From Legionella saoudiensis (GTDB lineage: Bacteria; Pseudomonadota; Gammaproteobacteria; Legionellales; Legionellaceae), in the NCBI RefSeq assembly GCF_001465875.1, contig NZ_LN901323.1:560501-624500 (forward strand): DNA of 64,000 nt, read 5' to 3'. Position numbers and translations under genes: made by a program. The notes under the pieces are model-generated. The model had not been told where the DNA came from. It ran no database searches and worked only from the letters and a program-made list of their open reading frames with translations. Positions 1 to 9,824 of the stretch are shown one piece after another (position 1 is the stretch's first letter; every line of letters starts with the position of its first letter).

Positions 1-290
1 CAGACCAAATCATAATGACTGGTATCACCGCGAATAACCGAACCCAAAGTTATGATTGATTGCACTGAATTAGACATCGCCAATCTTTTAGCGATCAAGG
101 GAATTTCAATCGCACCGGGAACCTCATAGACACTAATGTGTTCCTTTTTAATGCCTCGCTTTTGTAGCTGAGTAATGACGCCATCTTGTAAGTTTTGCGT
201 GATGTGTCGATTGAATATTCCTACAATAATGGCAATTGGAAATGACTCCACGATTGATTGGTCTTCTATCGGTTGTGCTGATTTTTGCAT
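1..290 (-). CDS. ribH: 6,7-dimethyl-8-ribityllumazine synthase, N-terminal part (runs off window)
   Basis: The reverse strand from the ATG at 290 reads into the window edge for about 96 residues without a stop. It contains the family pattern VGIFNRHIT near the N-terminus (phosphate/substrate loop), EVPGAIEIPLIAKRL in the middle and TLGSVIRGDTSHYD, the catalytic segment of lumazine synthases. The enzyme condenses 5-amino-6-ribitylaminouracil with dihydroxybutanone phosphate in riboflavin synthesis. The sequence GAGAGGAA lies a few bases upstream of the ATG and is a convincing ribosome binding site. The C-terminal part lies outside the window. No other rib gene is visible, so whether it belongs to a rib operon cannot be seen here. 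Confidence 0.88.
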   Translation of the reverse strand, partial: MQKSAQPIEDQSIVESFPIAIIVGIFNRHITQNLQDGVITQLQKRGIKKEHISVYEVPGAIEIPLIAKRLAMSNSVQSIITLGSVIRGDTSHYDLV

Positions 291-470
291 TATTCCTCTC
301 TTCCTCAATGGGAATGTGTGTATTACTAAGACCTGCAATGTACCTTTTTACCTTTATTTTTTCCAGTTATTTGCAGCGAGAAGGGTATGAGTGCGCTATT
401 TTAGTGCAATTGCCGGATGGATCCAAGCAATTGCAAGGCATATTGCCCAAAATAGTGTGATGCCAATAAT

Positions 471-1037
471 TTATTTAGTATTAGTATTTAATTCAACCCA
501 CTGGGCATAGGTACTCATAAATTGCTGAATGAATTTCTTAGTATCATCATTAGTAAGTTCACCCTGAGCATTAAATAAGTTTGCGGCGCCGCCTACGTAC
601 GCTTCGGGTTGTTGTAATACCGGAATATCTAAAAAGACAAAGGATTGCCGTAAGTGATGATTGGCACCAAAACCTCCTATAGCCCCGGGCGAAACACTAA
701 TTACTGCTCCCGGCTTTTTAGACCACACACTTTTACCATAAGGGCGCGAGCCGACATCGATGGCATTTTTAAGCACTCCAGGTACGGAGCGATTATATTC
801 CGGGGTAACAAAGAGTACTCCATCGGACATTTTTATTTGCTCACGAAAAGATAGCCAGGCTTCCGCTGGTCTATTTTCATCATCAAGGTCTTGGTTATAT
901 AAAGGTAAACTACCAATTTCAACAATATGTAAATTTAACGATTCAGGCGCCACGCTCATAAGGGCATGTGCCATTTTTCGGTTATAGGATTCTTTGCGTA
1001 AACTTCCAACAAGAACGGCAATTTTTTTGCTCATCAT
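471..1037 (-). CDS. NAD(P)H-dependent FMN reductase / quinone reductase (ChrR/YieF type)
   Basis: This is a flavodoxin-fold NADPH-dependent FMN reductase of 188 residues. The flavin phosphate loop GSLRKESYNRKMA lies close to the N-terminus, and the second family signature TPEYNRSVPGVLKNAID lies near residues 80-96. Relatives reduce quinones, chromate or azo dyes through bound FMN in the cytoplasm; the substrate cannot be read from sequence. The frame is open upstream to 1073, but AAGGA sits just before the paired ATG codons at 1037 and 1034 and matches where homologues begin, so the short start is used. The gene stands alone between the lumazine synthase and cold-shock genes. Confidence 0.85.
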   Translation of the reverse strand: MMSKKIAVLVGSLRKESYNRKMAHALMSVAPESLNLHIVEIGSLPLYNQDLDDENRPAEAWLSFREQIKMSDGVLFVTPEYNRSVPGVLKNAIDVGSRPYGKSVWSKKPGAVISVSPGAIGGFGANHHLRQSFVFLDIPVLQQPEAYVGGAANLFNAQGELTNDDTKKFIQQFMSTYAQWVELNTNTK

Positions 1038-1127
1038 ACGTTTCCTTGTATTGAGATTAATGGGGCGAATCATTCTACCCGTTATTTTAGAAGATGCTTA
1101 TAGATGTTGCAAAATAGATAAAAAAAA

Positions 1128-1173
1128 CGCCCCGTTCACACTAAAATGTAACATTTTAAGCATGAACGGGGCG
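1128..1173 (-). terminator. Rho-independent terminator of the cold-shock gene
   Basis: An 11-bp GC-rich outer stem (1128-1138 with 1163-1173, CGCCCCGTTCA and its complement) encloses a second perfect 8-bp AT stem (1142-1149 with 1151-1158). On the minus strand it is followed by a run of seven T residues, just 14 bases past the stop of the cold-shock gene. Confidence 0.9.
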
Positions 1174-1186
1174 CTAGAAATAAGGT

Positions 1187-1393
1187 TTAAACTACTTCTA
1201 CGTCTTCAGCTTGTGGTCCTTTTTGACCTTTGCTCGCTTTGAACATTACAGTAGCGCCTTCGGCTAGAGTTTTAAACCCGCTGCCTTGGATTGCACTGAA
1301 ATGTACAAAATAATCTGTGCCGCCACTTTCTAAAAATCCGAAACCTTTGGACTCATTAAACCACTTTACTGTACCGCGTATTTTTTCTGACAT
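1187..1393 (-). CDS. Cold-shock domain protein (CspA/CspD family)
   Basis: This is a single cold-shock domain of 68 residues covering the whole protein, the standard bacterial length. RNP1 (KGFGFLE, about residues 16-22) and RNP2 (YFVHFSAI, about 28-35) are intact, giving the OB-fold surface that binds single-stranded RNA and DNA. Such proteins melt mRNA secondary structure or act as antiterminators at low temperature or in stationary phase. AGGAAATTATC precedes the ATG and is a good ribosome binding site. The gene is monocistronic, with its own promoter-like element upstream and a strong terminator downstream. Which paralogue it represents cannot be decided from one window. Confidence 0.95.
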   Translation of the reverse strand: MSEKIRGTVKWFNESKGFGFLESGGTDYFVHFSAIQGSGFKTLAEGATVMFKASKGQKGPQAEDVEVV

Positions 1394-1420
1394 GATAATT
1401 TCCTAAATTGTTACCAGCCC

Positions 1421-1450
1421 ATTGTAGCATTATTTTATTAATTGTGCTGT
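1421..1450 (-). promoter_or_regulatory. Probable promoter of the cold-shock gene
   Basis: On the minus strand TACAAT (1426-1421) is a good -10 box, about 30 bases before the start codon. The upstream sequence is very AT-rich, with only a weak -35. The implied leader is short, unlike the long structured leader of E. coli cspA. Confidence 0.45.
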
Positions 1451-1544
1451 TTTTTTATTAAATATTTTTAATTTTTTTCAATTTAATTACCAAAACACAC
1501 ATAATGCGCGCACATGATAGAGGATTTTGGGGAAAATATCTAAT

Positions 1545-2919
1545 TTATAATTTTGGTTTAAGTAACTCTTCGCCATCACTTTTTTTGAGAAATAAGAATA
1601 TTCCCCCCGACAAAAACGTTAGAATCCCGAGCATTGCGAAGGTTTGATGTAGTGCTTCAATTGAAAGATGCTGGTTCACGGTAAAAATACTAACAATAAT
1701 TGCAGCCGCCGCGACTCCAAAACTTTGGGCTAATTGTTGGATGGTACTCATAATACTGGTTGCGGCACTCATATTATCTTCACTTACTTCGGCATAGGCT
1801 AATGAATTCATTCCCGTATATTGCAGGGCGATTAAAAAACCATAAGTAAAGGTCAGTAAACTTATTTCATAGAGAGAGGAGGAAGGATTAATTAAGCACA
1901 AAGCCCATAAGGCGATACTCACTAATATAGTATTTAAGATAAGTAACTTTTTATAGCCGAATAACCGCAGGATATAGAGTGACATGGGTTTAACTAAAAA
2001 TACCCCTAAAGCAATAGGGGTAAGCAAAAAACCAGACATTTGTGACGAATACCCTAAGCCAATTTGCAAAAAGTAGTGGAAGTAAAAAAGGAGTACCGCC
2101 AAAACTTAAGCGAGCAAATAAATTACTGCTGACCGCAACAGCAAAGGTGCGCAACTGCAGCAGCTCTACTTTAATAATAGGATGTTTTTTATGGCGGGAA
2201 TGTTTGATGTAAGCAACCAATAAGACGACTGATAAGACCAGGATTGCGATTGTATAAGCATGGGCAATGTCTGATTCACTAAGCATTGATAAGCCAAAGG
2301 TGAGTAAAGCAAGACCACCGCCAAAAAGTATAAACCCTAGCTTGTCCAATGGTGGAACCGGGCGACTAGGCATTGACGGTAGACGCTTATAAGAAAGATA
2401 TATGGCTAATATACCTGCAGGGATGTTGACCCAAAAGATCCAGCGCCAAGAGAAATGGTAGGAAATAATGCCACCTAATAAGGGGCCCAGCATCATCCCT
2501 AAGGCAGCGACCATAACGACTTGACTCATTTTGGCAATAAGTTCATGGCGTTCAAAAGTGCGTAAAATAATAAGACGCCCCACGGGCATTGTTAATGAAC
2601 CGCCCAGTCCCTGAATGATACGCGCACAAATCAATTCACCAAGGCTTTGGGTAAAGCCGCACCAGGCAGAGCTTAATGTAAATACGCATACAGCGGTAAT
2701 GAATACTTTTTTAATCCCATACTTATCAGCAACCCAGCCACTAATGGGAATAAAAATAGCCAGACTTAGGAGATAACTAATCAGGGCTAATTTCAAATCA
2801 ATAGGGTTTACCTTGAGGCTATGTGCCATAACTGGAATCGCCGTATTGATAATTGTGGTATCAACAGCCTCCATGAACATGGCAAAAGAAACAATGAGTA
2901 GGATAATATTTTTTTTCAT
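1545..2919 (-). pseudogene. DHA2-family (EmrB/QacA-like) MFS drug efflux transporter, split by a frameshift
   Basis: Residues 1-290 read from the ATG at 2919 form an N-terminal MFS half with TMs starting at IILLIVSFAMFMEAVDTT, the DHA2 motif-C-like membrane segments and LGGSLTMPVGR. The frame is then lost inside FGGTPFLLPLL. The remainder, from QIGLGYSSQMSGFLLTPIAL to the C-terminus at 1545, continues in a second frame that is open from 2102. Both halves join into a normal transporter of about 458 residues if one base is removed from the run of five A residues at 2068-2072 (five T on the coding strand). Family members read PFLLPLLLQ-G-G here. The function would be proton-driven export of hydrophobic compounds. 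A sequencing error in the homopolymer is a real alternative to genuine inactivation. Confidence 0.85.
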
Positions 2920-2995
2920 AAATTCAGTATATCAGTGCATCTGAAATACGTCATCTTGCTGAAATAACTGTTCAGTGCCTTCCAATCCAAAATAG

Positions 2996-5002
2996 TTAAG
3001 AGCTACTCAACATATTCTTGAGGCCAGCTAAATGTGACTTAGCTAGGTTCTTGGAGCGCTCTTCACAGGGAGCTACTTTTTTACCAAACCATTCCAGGTA
3101 TTCAGAAGGTAATTCCTCTAAAAAGCGACTGGGTAAACAGTCTTGCATTTCTCCAGCTTTACGTCGTTGATTGGCCAAGGTAAAACATAAGCCCTTTTGC
3201 GCCCGAGTAATACCTACATAAGCTAAACGGCGTTCCTCTTCAATTTGATCATCATCAATACTGACTCGATGTGGCAGCAATTCTTCTTCCATACCGACCA
3301 AGTACACAAAAGGAAATTCTAGTCCTTTTGAGGCATGGAGGGTTAACAGCTGTATTGATTCACTATCCTCCTCGTCGGATTGTTCTAAGATATCAATCAA
3401 GATTAATTTGTTAATTACATCGGTTAAGCTTTGTTCCGGTTTTTTGGCTAATAAACGTCCTACCCATTCCAACAACTCCCAGACGTTATCCATGCGCTTT
3501 TGCGCTTTAGCTGGCGTATCACATTGTTCATAGATATAGGCTTCGTAGCCACTATCCTCAACCATTTGCCTTAAGTGTTCCACAACCGCATCAGAGGAAG
3601 CAATCCGTTTTTTTATTTCTTCTATCCATAACTTAAATTGCTGTAAGGCTGCGCGTGGTTTTTCAGCAAGGCTTTCGCTTAGTGCTAGATGATCAGCTAC
3701 CTTATAAAGACTAAGCCCACGGTTTTGTGCATAGTTTCCCAAGACATCAAGGCTTGCTTCACCAATTCCGCGTTTAGGAGTATTAATAACCCTTAAAAAG
3801 GCCGCATCATCTGCTTCATTGCATAATAATTTCAAATAAGCAAAGATGTCTTTAATTTCAGCTTTAGCAAACCAGGATTGGCCGCCGCTAATACGGTAGG
3901 GAATACCATAGTGCCGCAGTACCTTTTCAAAGATCCGTGATTGGTGATTTCCCCGATATAAAATCGCATAGTCACCATATTTGGTCCGGGCGCGCATCTT
4001 ATGGCTAATTAAATCTGCCACCACCTGTTCCGCTTCATCATTTTCATCTTTACAACGCACGACGCGCAACAATTCGCCTTGTCCCAGATCACTCCATAAT
4101 TTTTTGTCAAAAAGATGTGGGTTATTGGCGATAAGATGGTTCGCCGCGTTTAATATAATGTTGGTTGAACGATAATTTTGTTCCAGTTTAATGATTTTTA
4201 ATTGGGGGTAATCTTCTTGCAATTGCTTTAAATTTTCTGGTTTTGCTCCTCGCCAGGCATAAATAGACTGATCGTCATCGCCCACAACGGTAAACTGGGA
4301 ACGAAGCCCGGTGAGTAATTTGACCAAAAGGTATTGACTGGTATTAGAATCTTGATACTCATCTACTAGTAAATGGCGAATTTTATTTTGCCAATACTCT
4401 CGAACCGTAGGCTCGTCTTTAAGTAGCGTCACCGGAAGGCGAATTAAATCATCAAAATCCACGGCATTATATGCTTTTAATGCTTGTTGATAACGTGGAT
4501 AGAGCACTGCTGCTTCGGCATATAAAGGAACATCCTCAGGATTTCGCAATACTTCTTCTGGAGTAAGCAGATCATTTTTCCAACGCGATATACGTTGTTG
4601 TACCTGAAGCAGAAATTCTCGCTCAGTTGCCTTATTGGCAGGCAAAAAGCTGCGTAATATTTGTAAGCAATCTTCACTATCGAAGATAGAGAATCCTTTC
4701 TTTAGGCCACATAAGGAAAGGTTGCGCTTAAGCATGCTTAAACCTAGGGTATGGAAGGTGGCAATTTTTAATCCCCGCCGATTCGCGGCAGGAAGAACTG
4801 CGGCCACTCGAGCACGCATTTCACTGGCTGCTTTATTGGTAAATGTTACAGCGCATACGCTATTGGCTGCATACCCACACTCATTAATTAAATAGCCAAT
4901 CTTTTGCGTGATAACTCGTGTTTTGCCGCTGCCTGCTCCTGCAAGAACTAATAAAGGTCCGTCGATGTATTTTACGGCTGCCATTTGGTGGCTATTTAGC
5001 AT
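2996..5002 (-). CDS. rep: ATP-dependent DNA helicase Rep (UvrD/Rep superfamily 1)
   Basis: At 668 residues this matches the length of E. coli Rep (673), and it begins like Rep with LNSHQMAAVKYIDGP. Superfamily 1A motifs appear in order: Walker A GAGSGKT (22-28), DEYQDSN (motif II), VGDDDQSIYAWRGA (motif III), EQNYRS (motif IV), LTLHASKGLEFPFV (motif V) and VGITRAQKGL (motif VI). It is a 3' to 5' single-strand translocase that clears protein roadblocks ahead of the replisome. Length and N-terminus favour Rep over UvrD or PcrA, which are longer. A small acidic ORF lies 61 bases upstream on the same strand and may share its transcript. Confidence 0.93.
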   Translation of the reverse strand: MLNSHQMAAVKYIDGPLLVLAGAGSGKTRVITQKIGYLINECGYAANSVCAVTFTNKAASEMRARVAAVLPAANRRGLKIATFHTLGLSMLKRNLSLCGLKKGFSIFDSEDCLQILRSFLPANKATEREFLLQVQQRISRWKNDLLTPEEVLRNPEDVPLYAEAAVLYPRYQQALKAYNAVDFDDLIRLPVTLLKDEPTVREYWQNKIRHLLVDEYQDSNTSQYLLVKLLTGLRSQFTVVGDDDQSIYAWRGAKPENLKQLQEDYPQLKIIKLEQNYRSTNIILNAANHLIANNPHLFDKKLWSDLGQGELLRVVRCKDENDEAEQVVADLISHKMRARTKYGDYAILYRGNHQSRIFEKVLRHYGIPYRISGGQSWFAKAEIKDIFAYLKLLCNEADDAAFLRVINTPKRGIGEASLDVLGNYAQNRGLSLYKVADHLALSESLAEKPRAALQQFKLWIEEIKKRIASSDAVVEHLRQMVEDSGYEAYIYEQCDTPAKAQKRMDNVWELLEWVGRLLAKKPEQSLTDVINKLILIDILEQSDEEDSESIQLLTLHASKGLEFPFVYLVGMEEELLPHRVSIDDDQIEEERRLAYVGITRAQKGLCFTLANQRRKAGEMQDCLPSRFLEELPSEYLEWFGKKVAPCEERSKNLAKSHLAGLKNMLSSS

Positions 5003-5063
5003 CTTTTTGGTTCTCGCTCATAAAAAGAGCGATTATTGCTTCTCTGACAGGATGAATCAATAA

Positions 5064-5222
5064 TTAATTCATGGAGCGTTCTACGTCAAACTCTTCTTCA
5101 GTATCAATTTCGATAAATTGTTGGCGTGTATCCAATGGTTTAGATTCTTCAACTTCATCAATACCTAAAATGACTTTATCCAAAGTTTTAATGATAGGGA
5201 TTAGTATGTTTTTATCAATCAT
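5064..5222 (-). CDS. Small acidic protein of unknown function, upstream of rep
   Basis: A 52-residue reading frame starts with ATG at 5222, has AGAGAGGAC as ribosome binding site seven bases upstream, and ends at TAA (5064). It begins MIDKNILIPIIKTLDKVILG, an amphipathic segment, followed by a strongly acidic C-terminal half that includes IDTEEEFDVE. No domain is recognised. Codon use looks coding (GAA/GAT rich), and the frame is uninterrupted with a good Shine-Dalgarno sequence. It ends 61 bases before the rep start on the same strand, so the two may be cotranscribed. I am moderately sure it is a real gene. Confidence 0.55.
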   Translation of the reverse strand: MIDKNILIPIIKTLDKVILGIDEVEESKPLDTRQQFIEIDTEEEFDVERSMN

Positions 5223-5419
5223 GATAAGTCCTCTCTTTTTTTATGTGGGATTCTTTTAAGCATAGCCCACCATAAGGATTTCTCCACTAAAAAAGAATAA
5301 AAATAGTGTTAAGATTATTAACAATCACAGATGAAAAAATGCGCGGTTTGTCTACTGCATATTTGGGTTATCAGGAAAACTAATATAGAATATCAACTAA
5401 TAATGTCTTTGAGTTTATT

Positions 5420-6265
5420 ATGAAAGAATCTGATACCCTACAACGCTTTATTTTTGAACATGCCAATATTCGTGGCGAAATTGTGCACATTGAAAAAACG
5501 TACCAAACCATTATGGCACAACGTAATTATCCGCCTATGGTTAAGAACTTATTGGGTGAGGCCATTGTTTCTTGCTTATTGCTGGCGTCGAGTATTAAAT
5601 TTGAAGGCAGTTTAAATTTACAGTTTCAAGGGGATAAGCGTTTGTCTTTACTCTTGGTTCAATGTGATCACAAGCTGCATATCAGGGCATTTGCTCGCTT
5701 TGAAGAATCTTTAGAAACGGAAGATTATGCTAAGGCATTCCTTAGTGGGCAGATGGTGATGACAATTAATCAAGACAATCAGACTAATTCATACCAAAGC
5801 ATGGTGCCTTTACAATCAACATCCATGAGTGAAAATTTAATGAACTATTTCGCTCAATCTGAACAAATATCTACGCGTGTTTGGCTTGCCGTAAATGAAA
5901 ATGCTGCTGCCGGAATGTTATTGCAGTTGATGCCTGGACAAGATTCGGTGCAACGAGAGCAATTCTGGGAGTATGCGGTGCAATTGGGGCAAACTGTAAG
6001 TGAAGAAGAGCTGTTAACTTTAGATAATCAAACCTTACTTTATCGCTTATATAATGAAACGGAAGTACGCATTTTTGATAGCCGCCATACTAAATTTCAA
6101 TGTCGTTGCAGTTTAGACAAAATGCAGCAGGTGATTAATATCCTCGGCGAGAAAGAGGCCCAGGAGTTATTAGCAGAGCAGGGTAAAATAGATATTCGTT
6201 GTGACTTTTGCAATAAAGAATACCTCTTCGATGCTATAGATGTTGCGATGTTATTTCATAAATAA
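5420..6265 (+). CDS. hslO: Redox-regulated molecular chaperone Hsp33
   Basis: The 281-residue protein begins with the N-terminal substrate-binding domain (DTLQRFIFEHANIRGEIVH) and ends with the zinc-binding redox switch: CRC at about 228-230 and CDFC at about 261-264, the conserved CxC...CxxC arrangement. In Hsp33 these cysteines bind zinc when reduced. They form disulfides on oxidative unfolding, turning the protein into a dimeric holdase in the cytoplasm. The length is slightly under that of E. coli HslO (about 292). It is monocistronic, followed 65 bases on by a strong hairpin shared with the convergent gene on its right. Confidence 0.95.
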   Translation: MKESDTLQRFIFEHANIRGEIVHIEKTYQTIMAQRNYPPMVKNLLGEAIVSCLLLASSIKFEGSLNLQFQGDKRLSLLLVQCDHKLHIRAFARFEESLETEDYAKAFLSGQMVMTINQDNQTNSYQSMVPLQSTSMSENLMNYFAQSEQISTRVWLAVNENAAAGMLLQLMPGQDSVQREQFWEYAVQLGQTVSEEELLTLDNQTLLYRLYNETEVRIFDSRHTKFQCRCSLDKMQQVINILGEKEAQELLAEQGKIDIRCDFCNKEYLFDAIDVAMLFHK

Positions 6266-6329
6266 GCCTGGTTGCTTGCAACGTATTCTTCTCCCCCTCT
6301 TGTTTCGACCTAAAATAATCAAATAGCGC

Positions 6330-6369
6330 GTAGCAACTGTCTTGAATTTCATTTCAAGACAGTTGCTAC
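6330..6369. terminator. Hairpin between convergent genes (hslO and unknown gene)
   Basis: A perfect 17-bp inverted repeat lies at 6330-6346 and 6353-6369 with a 6-base loop. On the plus strand it is followed by ATTTTGATTT. It lies between the stops of two convergent genes (6265 and 6393) and probably terminates transcription from the left, possibly from both sides. Confidence 0.75.
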
Positions 6370-6392
6370 ATTTTGATTTGGTATCCAGTTAT

Positions 6393-6890
6393 TTATTGCA
6401 ACGTTAATTTAATCGAAGATAAAAGGCTACAATCCGTTTGAATTAATTGCACGCATTGTCCCCGCATTGCCTGCAAGATTTGTTGCAGGTTAATAAATTG
6501 CTCACTAAGCTCGATATAAAGATCCGATGAGGGTTTTTCCTCCAACTCACTCACACTTAAGTATGCTGCTTGCCCCATTTCTGAAAAATAACTGAGACTG
6601 ACGTGACGTCGTTTAGCAATTCCAGGAAAAAGACCGCAGAAAAGCAAGCTTTTATCACCGACATCGCGTAAATGTTGGGTTTTCATGGGACGTGGTTTAT
6701 GAATCGATTCTAAAAAATCGAGCGCAACAACGGACTCAATGAGCTTGGTTCCTTGAGAAAAGCGCATTAATAAAAATACTAAATAACTTTCGGTGTTTTC
6801 ATTAAGCACCAGCCGAGTTGTAGCTTGGGCTTCATTAACCAAGGCATGCCATTGGCTAATATCAGTAGGATGTAAAATTAATGGTTGCAT
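6393..6890 (-). CDS. Conserved-looking hypothetical protein, 165 aa
   Basis: I do not recognise this family. The protein is 165 residues and soluble, without a signal peptide or transmembrane segment. It starts MQPLILHPTDISQWHALVNE and is rich in Leu, Ser and Gln. A GGGGGC stretch precedes the ATG at 6890 and can serve as ribosome binding site. It has typical coding composition and is flanked by a strong hairpin at its 3' end and by a divergent typA at its 5' side, so it is its own transcription unit. Nothing in it points to a catalytic site. Confidence 0.7.
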   Translation of the reverse strand: MQPLILHPTDISQWHALVNEAQATTRLVLNENTESYLVFLLMRFSQGTKLIESVVALDFLESIHKPRPMKTQHLRDVGDKSLLFCGLFPGIAKRRHVSLSYFSEMGQAAYLSVSELEEKPSSDLYIELSEQFINLQQILQAMRGQCVQLIQTDCSLLSSIKLTLQ

Positions 6891-7114
6891 AGAGCCCCCG
6901 TTTTTAATCTCCTCACTACTATTCTAGCAAAGCTTTGCCATTTCTGTTTATTTTACTATAAATCAGTGATTTTATTTTATAGAGGTATGACGATGACTTG
7001 CTCATTAGAGTGAGTTTAGCTTAATTCGCGTGCCGGATAGGTTTTAATTGTCTCTTGATGTATAATGTCGAATCTATGAACAAATACATTGTTTTTTCCT
7101 TATAAAGGCTATTT

Positions 7115-8938
7115 ATGATTGAACAGATTCGCAATATTGCCATCATTGCACACGTAGACCATGGCAAAACCACCCTCGTTGATAAACTTTTACAACAAAC
7201 AGGTACCCTTAATGAACGTGCTCCTAAAGTAGAGCGTGTGATGGATTCTAATGCTTTGGAGAAAGAGCGAGGTATTACCATTTTAGCTAAAAATACTTGT
7301 GTGTATTGGAATGATCATCAAATTAATATTGTTGATACCCCAGGACATGCGGACTTCGGTGGAGAGGTGGAGCGAATTCTGTCGATGGTAGACAGTGTGT
7401 TGTTGCTGGTTGATGCAGTAGATGGTCCTATGCCACAAACGCGTTTCGTAACGCAAAAAGCATTTGCTCGTGGATTAAATCCAATTGTCGTGATCAATAA
7501 AATAGACCGCCCAGGCGCACGGCCTGATTGGGTTATGGACCAGGTTTTTGATTTATTTGATAATCTTGGTGCCACAGATGAGCAACTCGATTTCCCCGTT
7601 GTTTATGCATCAGCATTAAATGGTTATGCCAAGTTGAATCTTGAAGATGAAGCCACAGACATGAGTGCGCTACTGCAAACCATTATTGATAAGGTTCAGG
7701 CACCGCAAGTTGATGCTGAAGGCCCATTCCAAATGCAAATCAGTTCACTGGATTACTCATCTTATGTGGGAACGATCGGTATTGGTCGTATTACACGCGG
7801 ACAGATTAAAGCAAAATCTCCAGTAAAAATAATGGATAAAGATGGCAACATTCGTGCGGGTCGCTTATTGCAACTCTTAGGTTTTAGAGGCCTGGAGCGG
7901 GTTGAGATTGATGAGGCGAGTGCTGGTGACATCGTCGCGATTACGGGTATCGAAGGCTTGAAAATTTCTGATACAGTTTGTGATCCATCAATGGTTGAAG
8001 GCCTACCAGTACTTTCAGTTGATGAACCTACAATCAGCATGACGTTCCAAGTAAATGATTCACCTTTTGCAGGTCAAGAAGGTAAATTTGTTACCTCACG
8101 TAAAATTCGCGAGCGTTTGGATACCGAATTATTACATAACGTGGCATTACGCGTTGAAGATTGTGATGATCCGGATAAGTTTCGCGTTTCGGGTCGTGGA
8201 GAGCTGCATTTATCGATTCTGATTGAAACAATGCGTCGTGAAGGTTATGAACTTGCAATCAGTAAGCCAGAAGTAATCCTTCATGAAGTGGACGGCGAAC
8301 AACACGAGCCTTATGAGCGTTTAACCGTTGATGTGGAAGAAAATCATCAAGGGGCGATTATGGAAAAATTAGGTGAGCGTCGTGGGGAAATGCAAGATAT
8401 GGTTCCCGATGGAAAAGGACGAGTACGCCTGGATTATATCGTACCAACTCGTGGCCTTATTGGTTTCCATAGTGAATTTTTATCTGCCACTTCGGGTACC
8501 GGTTTGATGTATCATGTGTTCGATCATTATGGTCCTGCAATTAAAGGGCGTATTGGTAAGCGAGTAAATGGCGTATTAATCGCCAATTGCCAAGGTGCTG
8601 CACGTGCTTTCGCTTTATTTAATTTACAAGAACGCGGACGTTTATTTGTTGAACACCAAACTTCATGTTATGAAGGAATGGTTGTGGGTATTCATGCTCG
8701 AGATAATGATCTGGTGGTGAATGTAACCAAAGAAAAACAATTAACTAACATGCGCGCTTCAGGTACGGATGAAAATATTATTCTCACACCGCCAATCCGA
8801 TTAACTCTGGAACAAGCATTAGAATTTATTGATGAAGATGAATTGGTTGAAGTAACTCCTAACTCAATTCGCATCCGTAAAAAAGCGCTGAAAGAACATG
8901 AGCGCAAAAAAGCATCTCGAGCAAACAGTGACGAATAA
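7115..8938 (+). CDS. typA: Ribosome-associated GTPase TypA/BipA
   Basis: This is a translational GTPase of 607 residues, the usual length. The G domain is at the N-terminus: G1 [10 protein letters not shown] (12-21), switch [11 protein letters not shown]3 [12 protein letters not shown] and G4 NKIDRP. EF-G-like domains III and V follow, with the BipA-specific C-terminal domain, including [14 protein letters not shown] and the stretch [17 protein letters not shown]. It binds ribosomes and acts in 50S assembly and in cold or stress adaptation. A weak AAAGG precedes the ATG. nadK overlaps its 3' end, and recN follows, so a typA-nadK-recN transcript is likely. Confidence 0.96.
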   Translation: MIEQIRNIAIIAHVDHGKTTLVDKLLQQTGTLNERAPKVERVMDSNALEKERGITILAKNTCVYWNDHQINIVDTPGHADFGGEVERILSMVDSVLLLVDAVDGPMPQTRFVTQKAFARGLNPIVVINKIDRPGARPDWVMDQVFDLFDNLGATDEQLDFPVVYASALNGYAKLNLEDEATDMSALLQTIIDKVQAPQVDAEGPFQMQISSLDYSSYVGTIGIGRITRGQIKAKSPVKIMDKDGNIRAGRLLQLLGFRGLERVEIDEASAGDIVAITGIEGLKISDTVCDPSMVEGLPVLSVDEPTISMTFQVNDSPFAGQEGKFVTSRKIRERLDTELLHNVALRVEDCDDPDKFRVSGRGELHLSILIETMRREGYELAISKPEVILHEVDGEQHEPYERLTVDVEENHQGAIMEKLGERRGEMQDMVPDGKGRVRLDYIVPTRGLIGFHSEFLSATSGTGLMYHVFDHYGPAIKGRIGKRVNGVLIANCQGAARAFALFNLQERGRLFVEHQTSCYEGMVVGIHARDNDLVVNVTKEKQLTNMRASGTDENIILTPPIRLTLEQALEFIDEDELVEVTPNSIRIRKKALKEHERKKASRANSDE

Positions 8939-9821
8939 AACTAAATTTAAGCGTGTGATTTTATATGCACGCCAACATCGCGCAAACCCAGGGGTTAATG
9001 ACAGCTTAAACCGCTTGGTTGAGTTTTTAGAGAGCCAAAAGGTCAGCGTCTATCAAGACGTTGATACTTTGCTGGGTTTTGACGTGCAATTACCGGTCTT
9101 GACTAAAAATGAGATGGGTGAAAAAAACGATTTAATCATAGTGATTGGTGGAGATGGAAGTCTGATTTCCGCCGCGCGTATGGCCACGAAAGTAAATACC
9201 CCGGTAATTGGGATCAACCGTGGTCGTTTAGGTTTTTTGACTGATATTTTACCTCACGATATTGAAAATCAGCTTAGCGCGGTATTGGCTGGGCAATATA
9301 AGGAAGAAAAACGCTTTTTATTGCACACTCGTATCTATGATGAAAGCGATACTTATTTTGAAGGGGATGCCGTAAACGATGTGGTCTTATCACGTGGTAA
9401 TGAAACACATTTAATCGAATTCTCTGTGTATGTGAATGAGCAGTTAGTTAGCCATTACCGTTCTGATGGGATGATTTTATCGACCCCTACAGGTTCTACC
9501 GCCTATGCCTTATCTGCAGGTGGACCAATTATGCATCCGGAATTGAATGCAATTGTGCTGGTGCCCATGTTTTCGCACAGTCTTAGTTCACGCCCTTTGG
9601 TGGTGGATGGTGAATCCAAAATTGAATTGCACATTAATGAAAATAATGAGGCTGATCTGTGTGTAAGTTGTGATGGGCATCAGTCGCGTATGGTAAAACC
9701 AGGGCAACGGGTTGCAATTCAAAAAGATGCACATCAGTTACGATTGCTACATCCCCTTGATTATCATTACTATGATACATTACGATCCAAGCTTGGTTGG
9801 GAATCCACACATCAGGGATAA
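8898..9821 (+). CDS. nadK: NAD kinase
   Basis: This is an ATP-NAD kinase, making NADP from NAD with ATP or polyphosphate. It has the diagnostic [11 protein letters not shown] segment (catalytic Asp in GGDG), the NRGRLGFL loop and the NAD-binding [16 protein letters not shown] region, in the usual order. The ATG at 8898 overlaps typA by 41 bases and gives 307 residues. An in-frame GTG at 8928 would give 297 residues, closer to the usual 290-300, and may be the true start. recN follows three bases after its stop, so the genes are probably cotranscribed; a nadK-recN pairing is common in gammaproteobacteria. Confidence 0.94.
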   Translation: MSAKKHLEQTVTNKTKFKRVILYARQHRANPGVNDSLNRLVEFLESQKVSVYQDVDTLLGFDVQLPVLTKNEMGEKNDLIIVIGGDGSLISAARMATKVNTPVIGINRGRLGFLTDILPHDIENQLSAVLAGQYKEEKRFLLHTRIYDESDTYFEGDAVNDVVLSRGNETHLIEFSVYVNEQLVSHYRSDGMILSTPTGSTAYALSAGGPIMHPELNAIVLVPMFSHSLSSRPLVVDGESKIELHINENNEADLCVSCDGHQSRMVKPGQRVAIQKDAHQLRLLHPLDYHYYDTLRSKLGWESTHQG

Positions 9822-9824
9822 ATC

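Noticed and set aside
236..460. A 74-codon plus-strand frame with a hydrophobic start next to the lumazine synthase gene
   Set aside because: Its first part is antisense to the well-supported ribH start, it has no ribosome binding site and it matches nothing; the remaining 170 bases look intergenic.
4635..4895. A plus-strand frame opposite rep
   Set aside because: It is antisense to the conserved N-terminal helicase region and has shadow-type composition.
7318..8040. Long minus-strand frames opposite typA
   Set aside because: typA is unmistakable in this span; the antisense frames are Ser/Arg-rich shadows without start signals.
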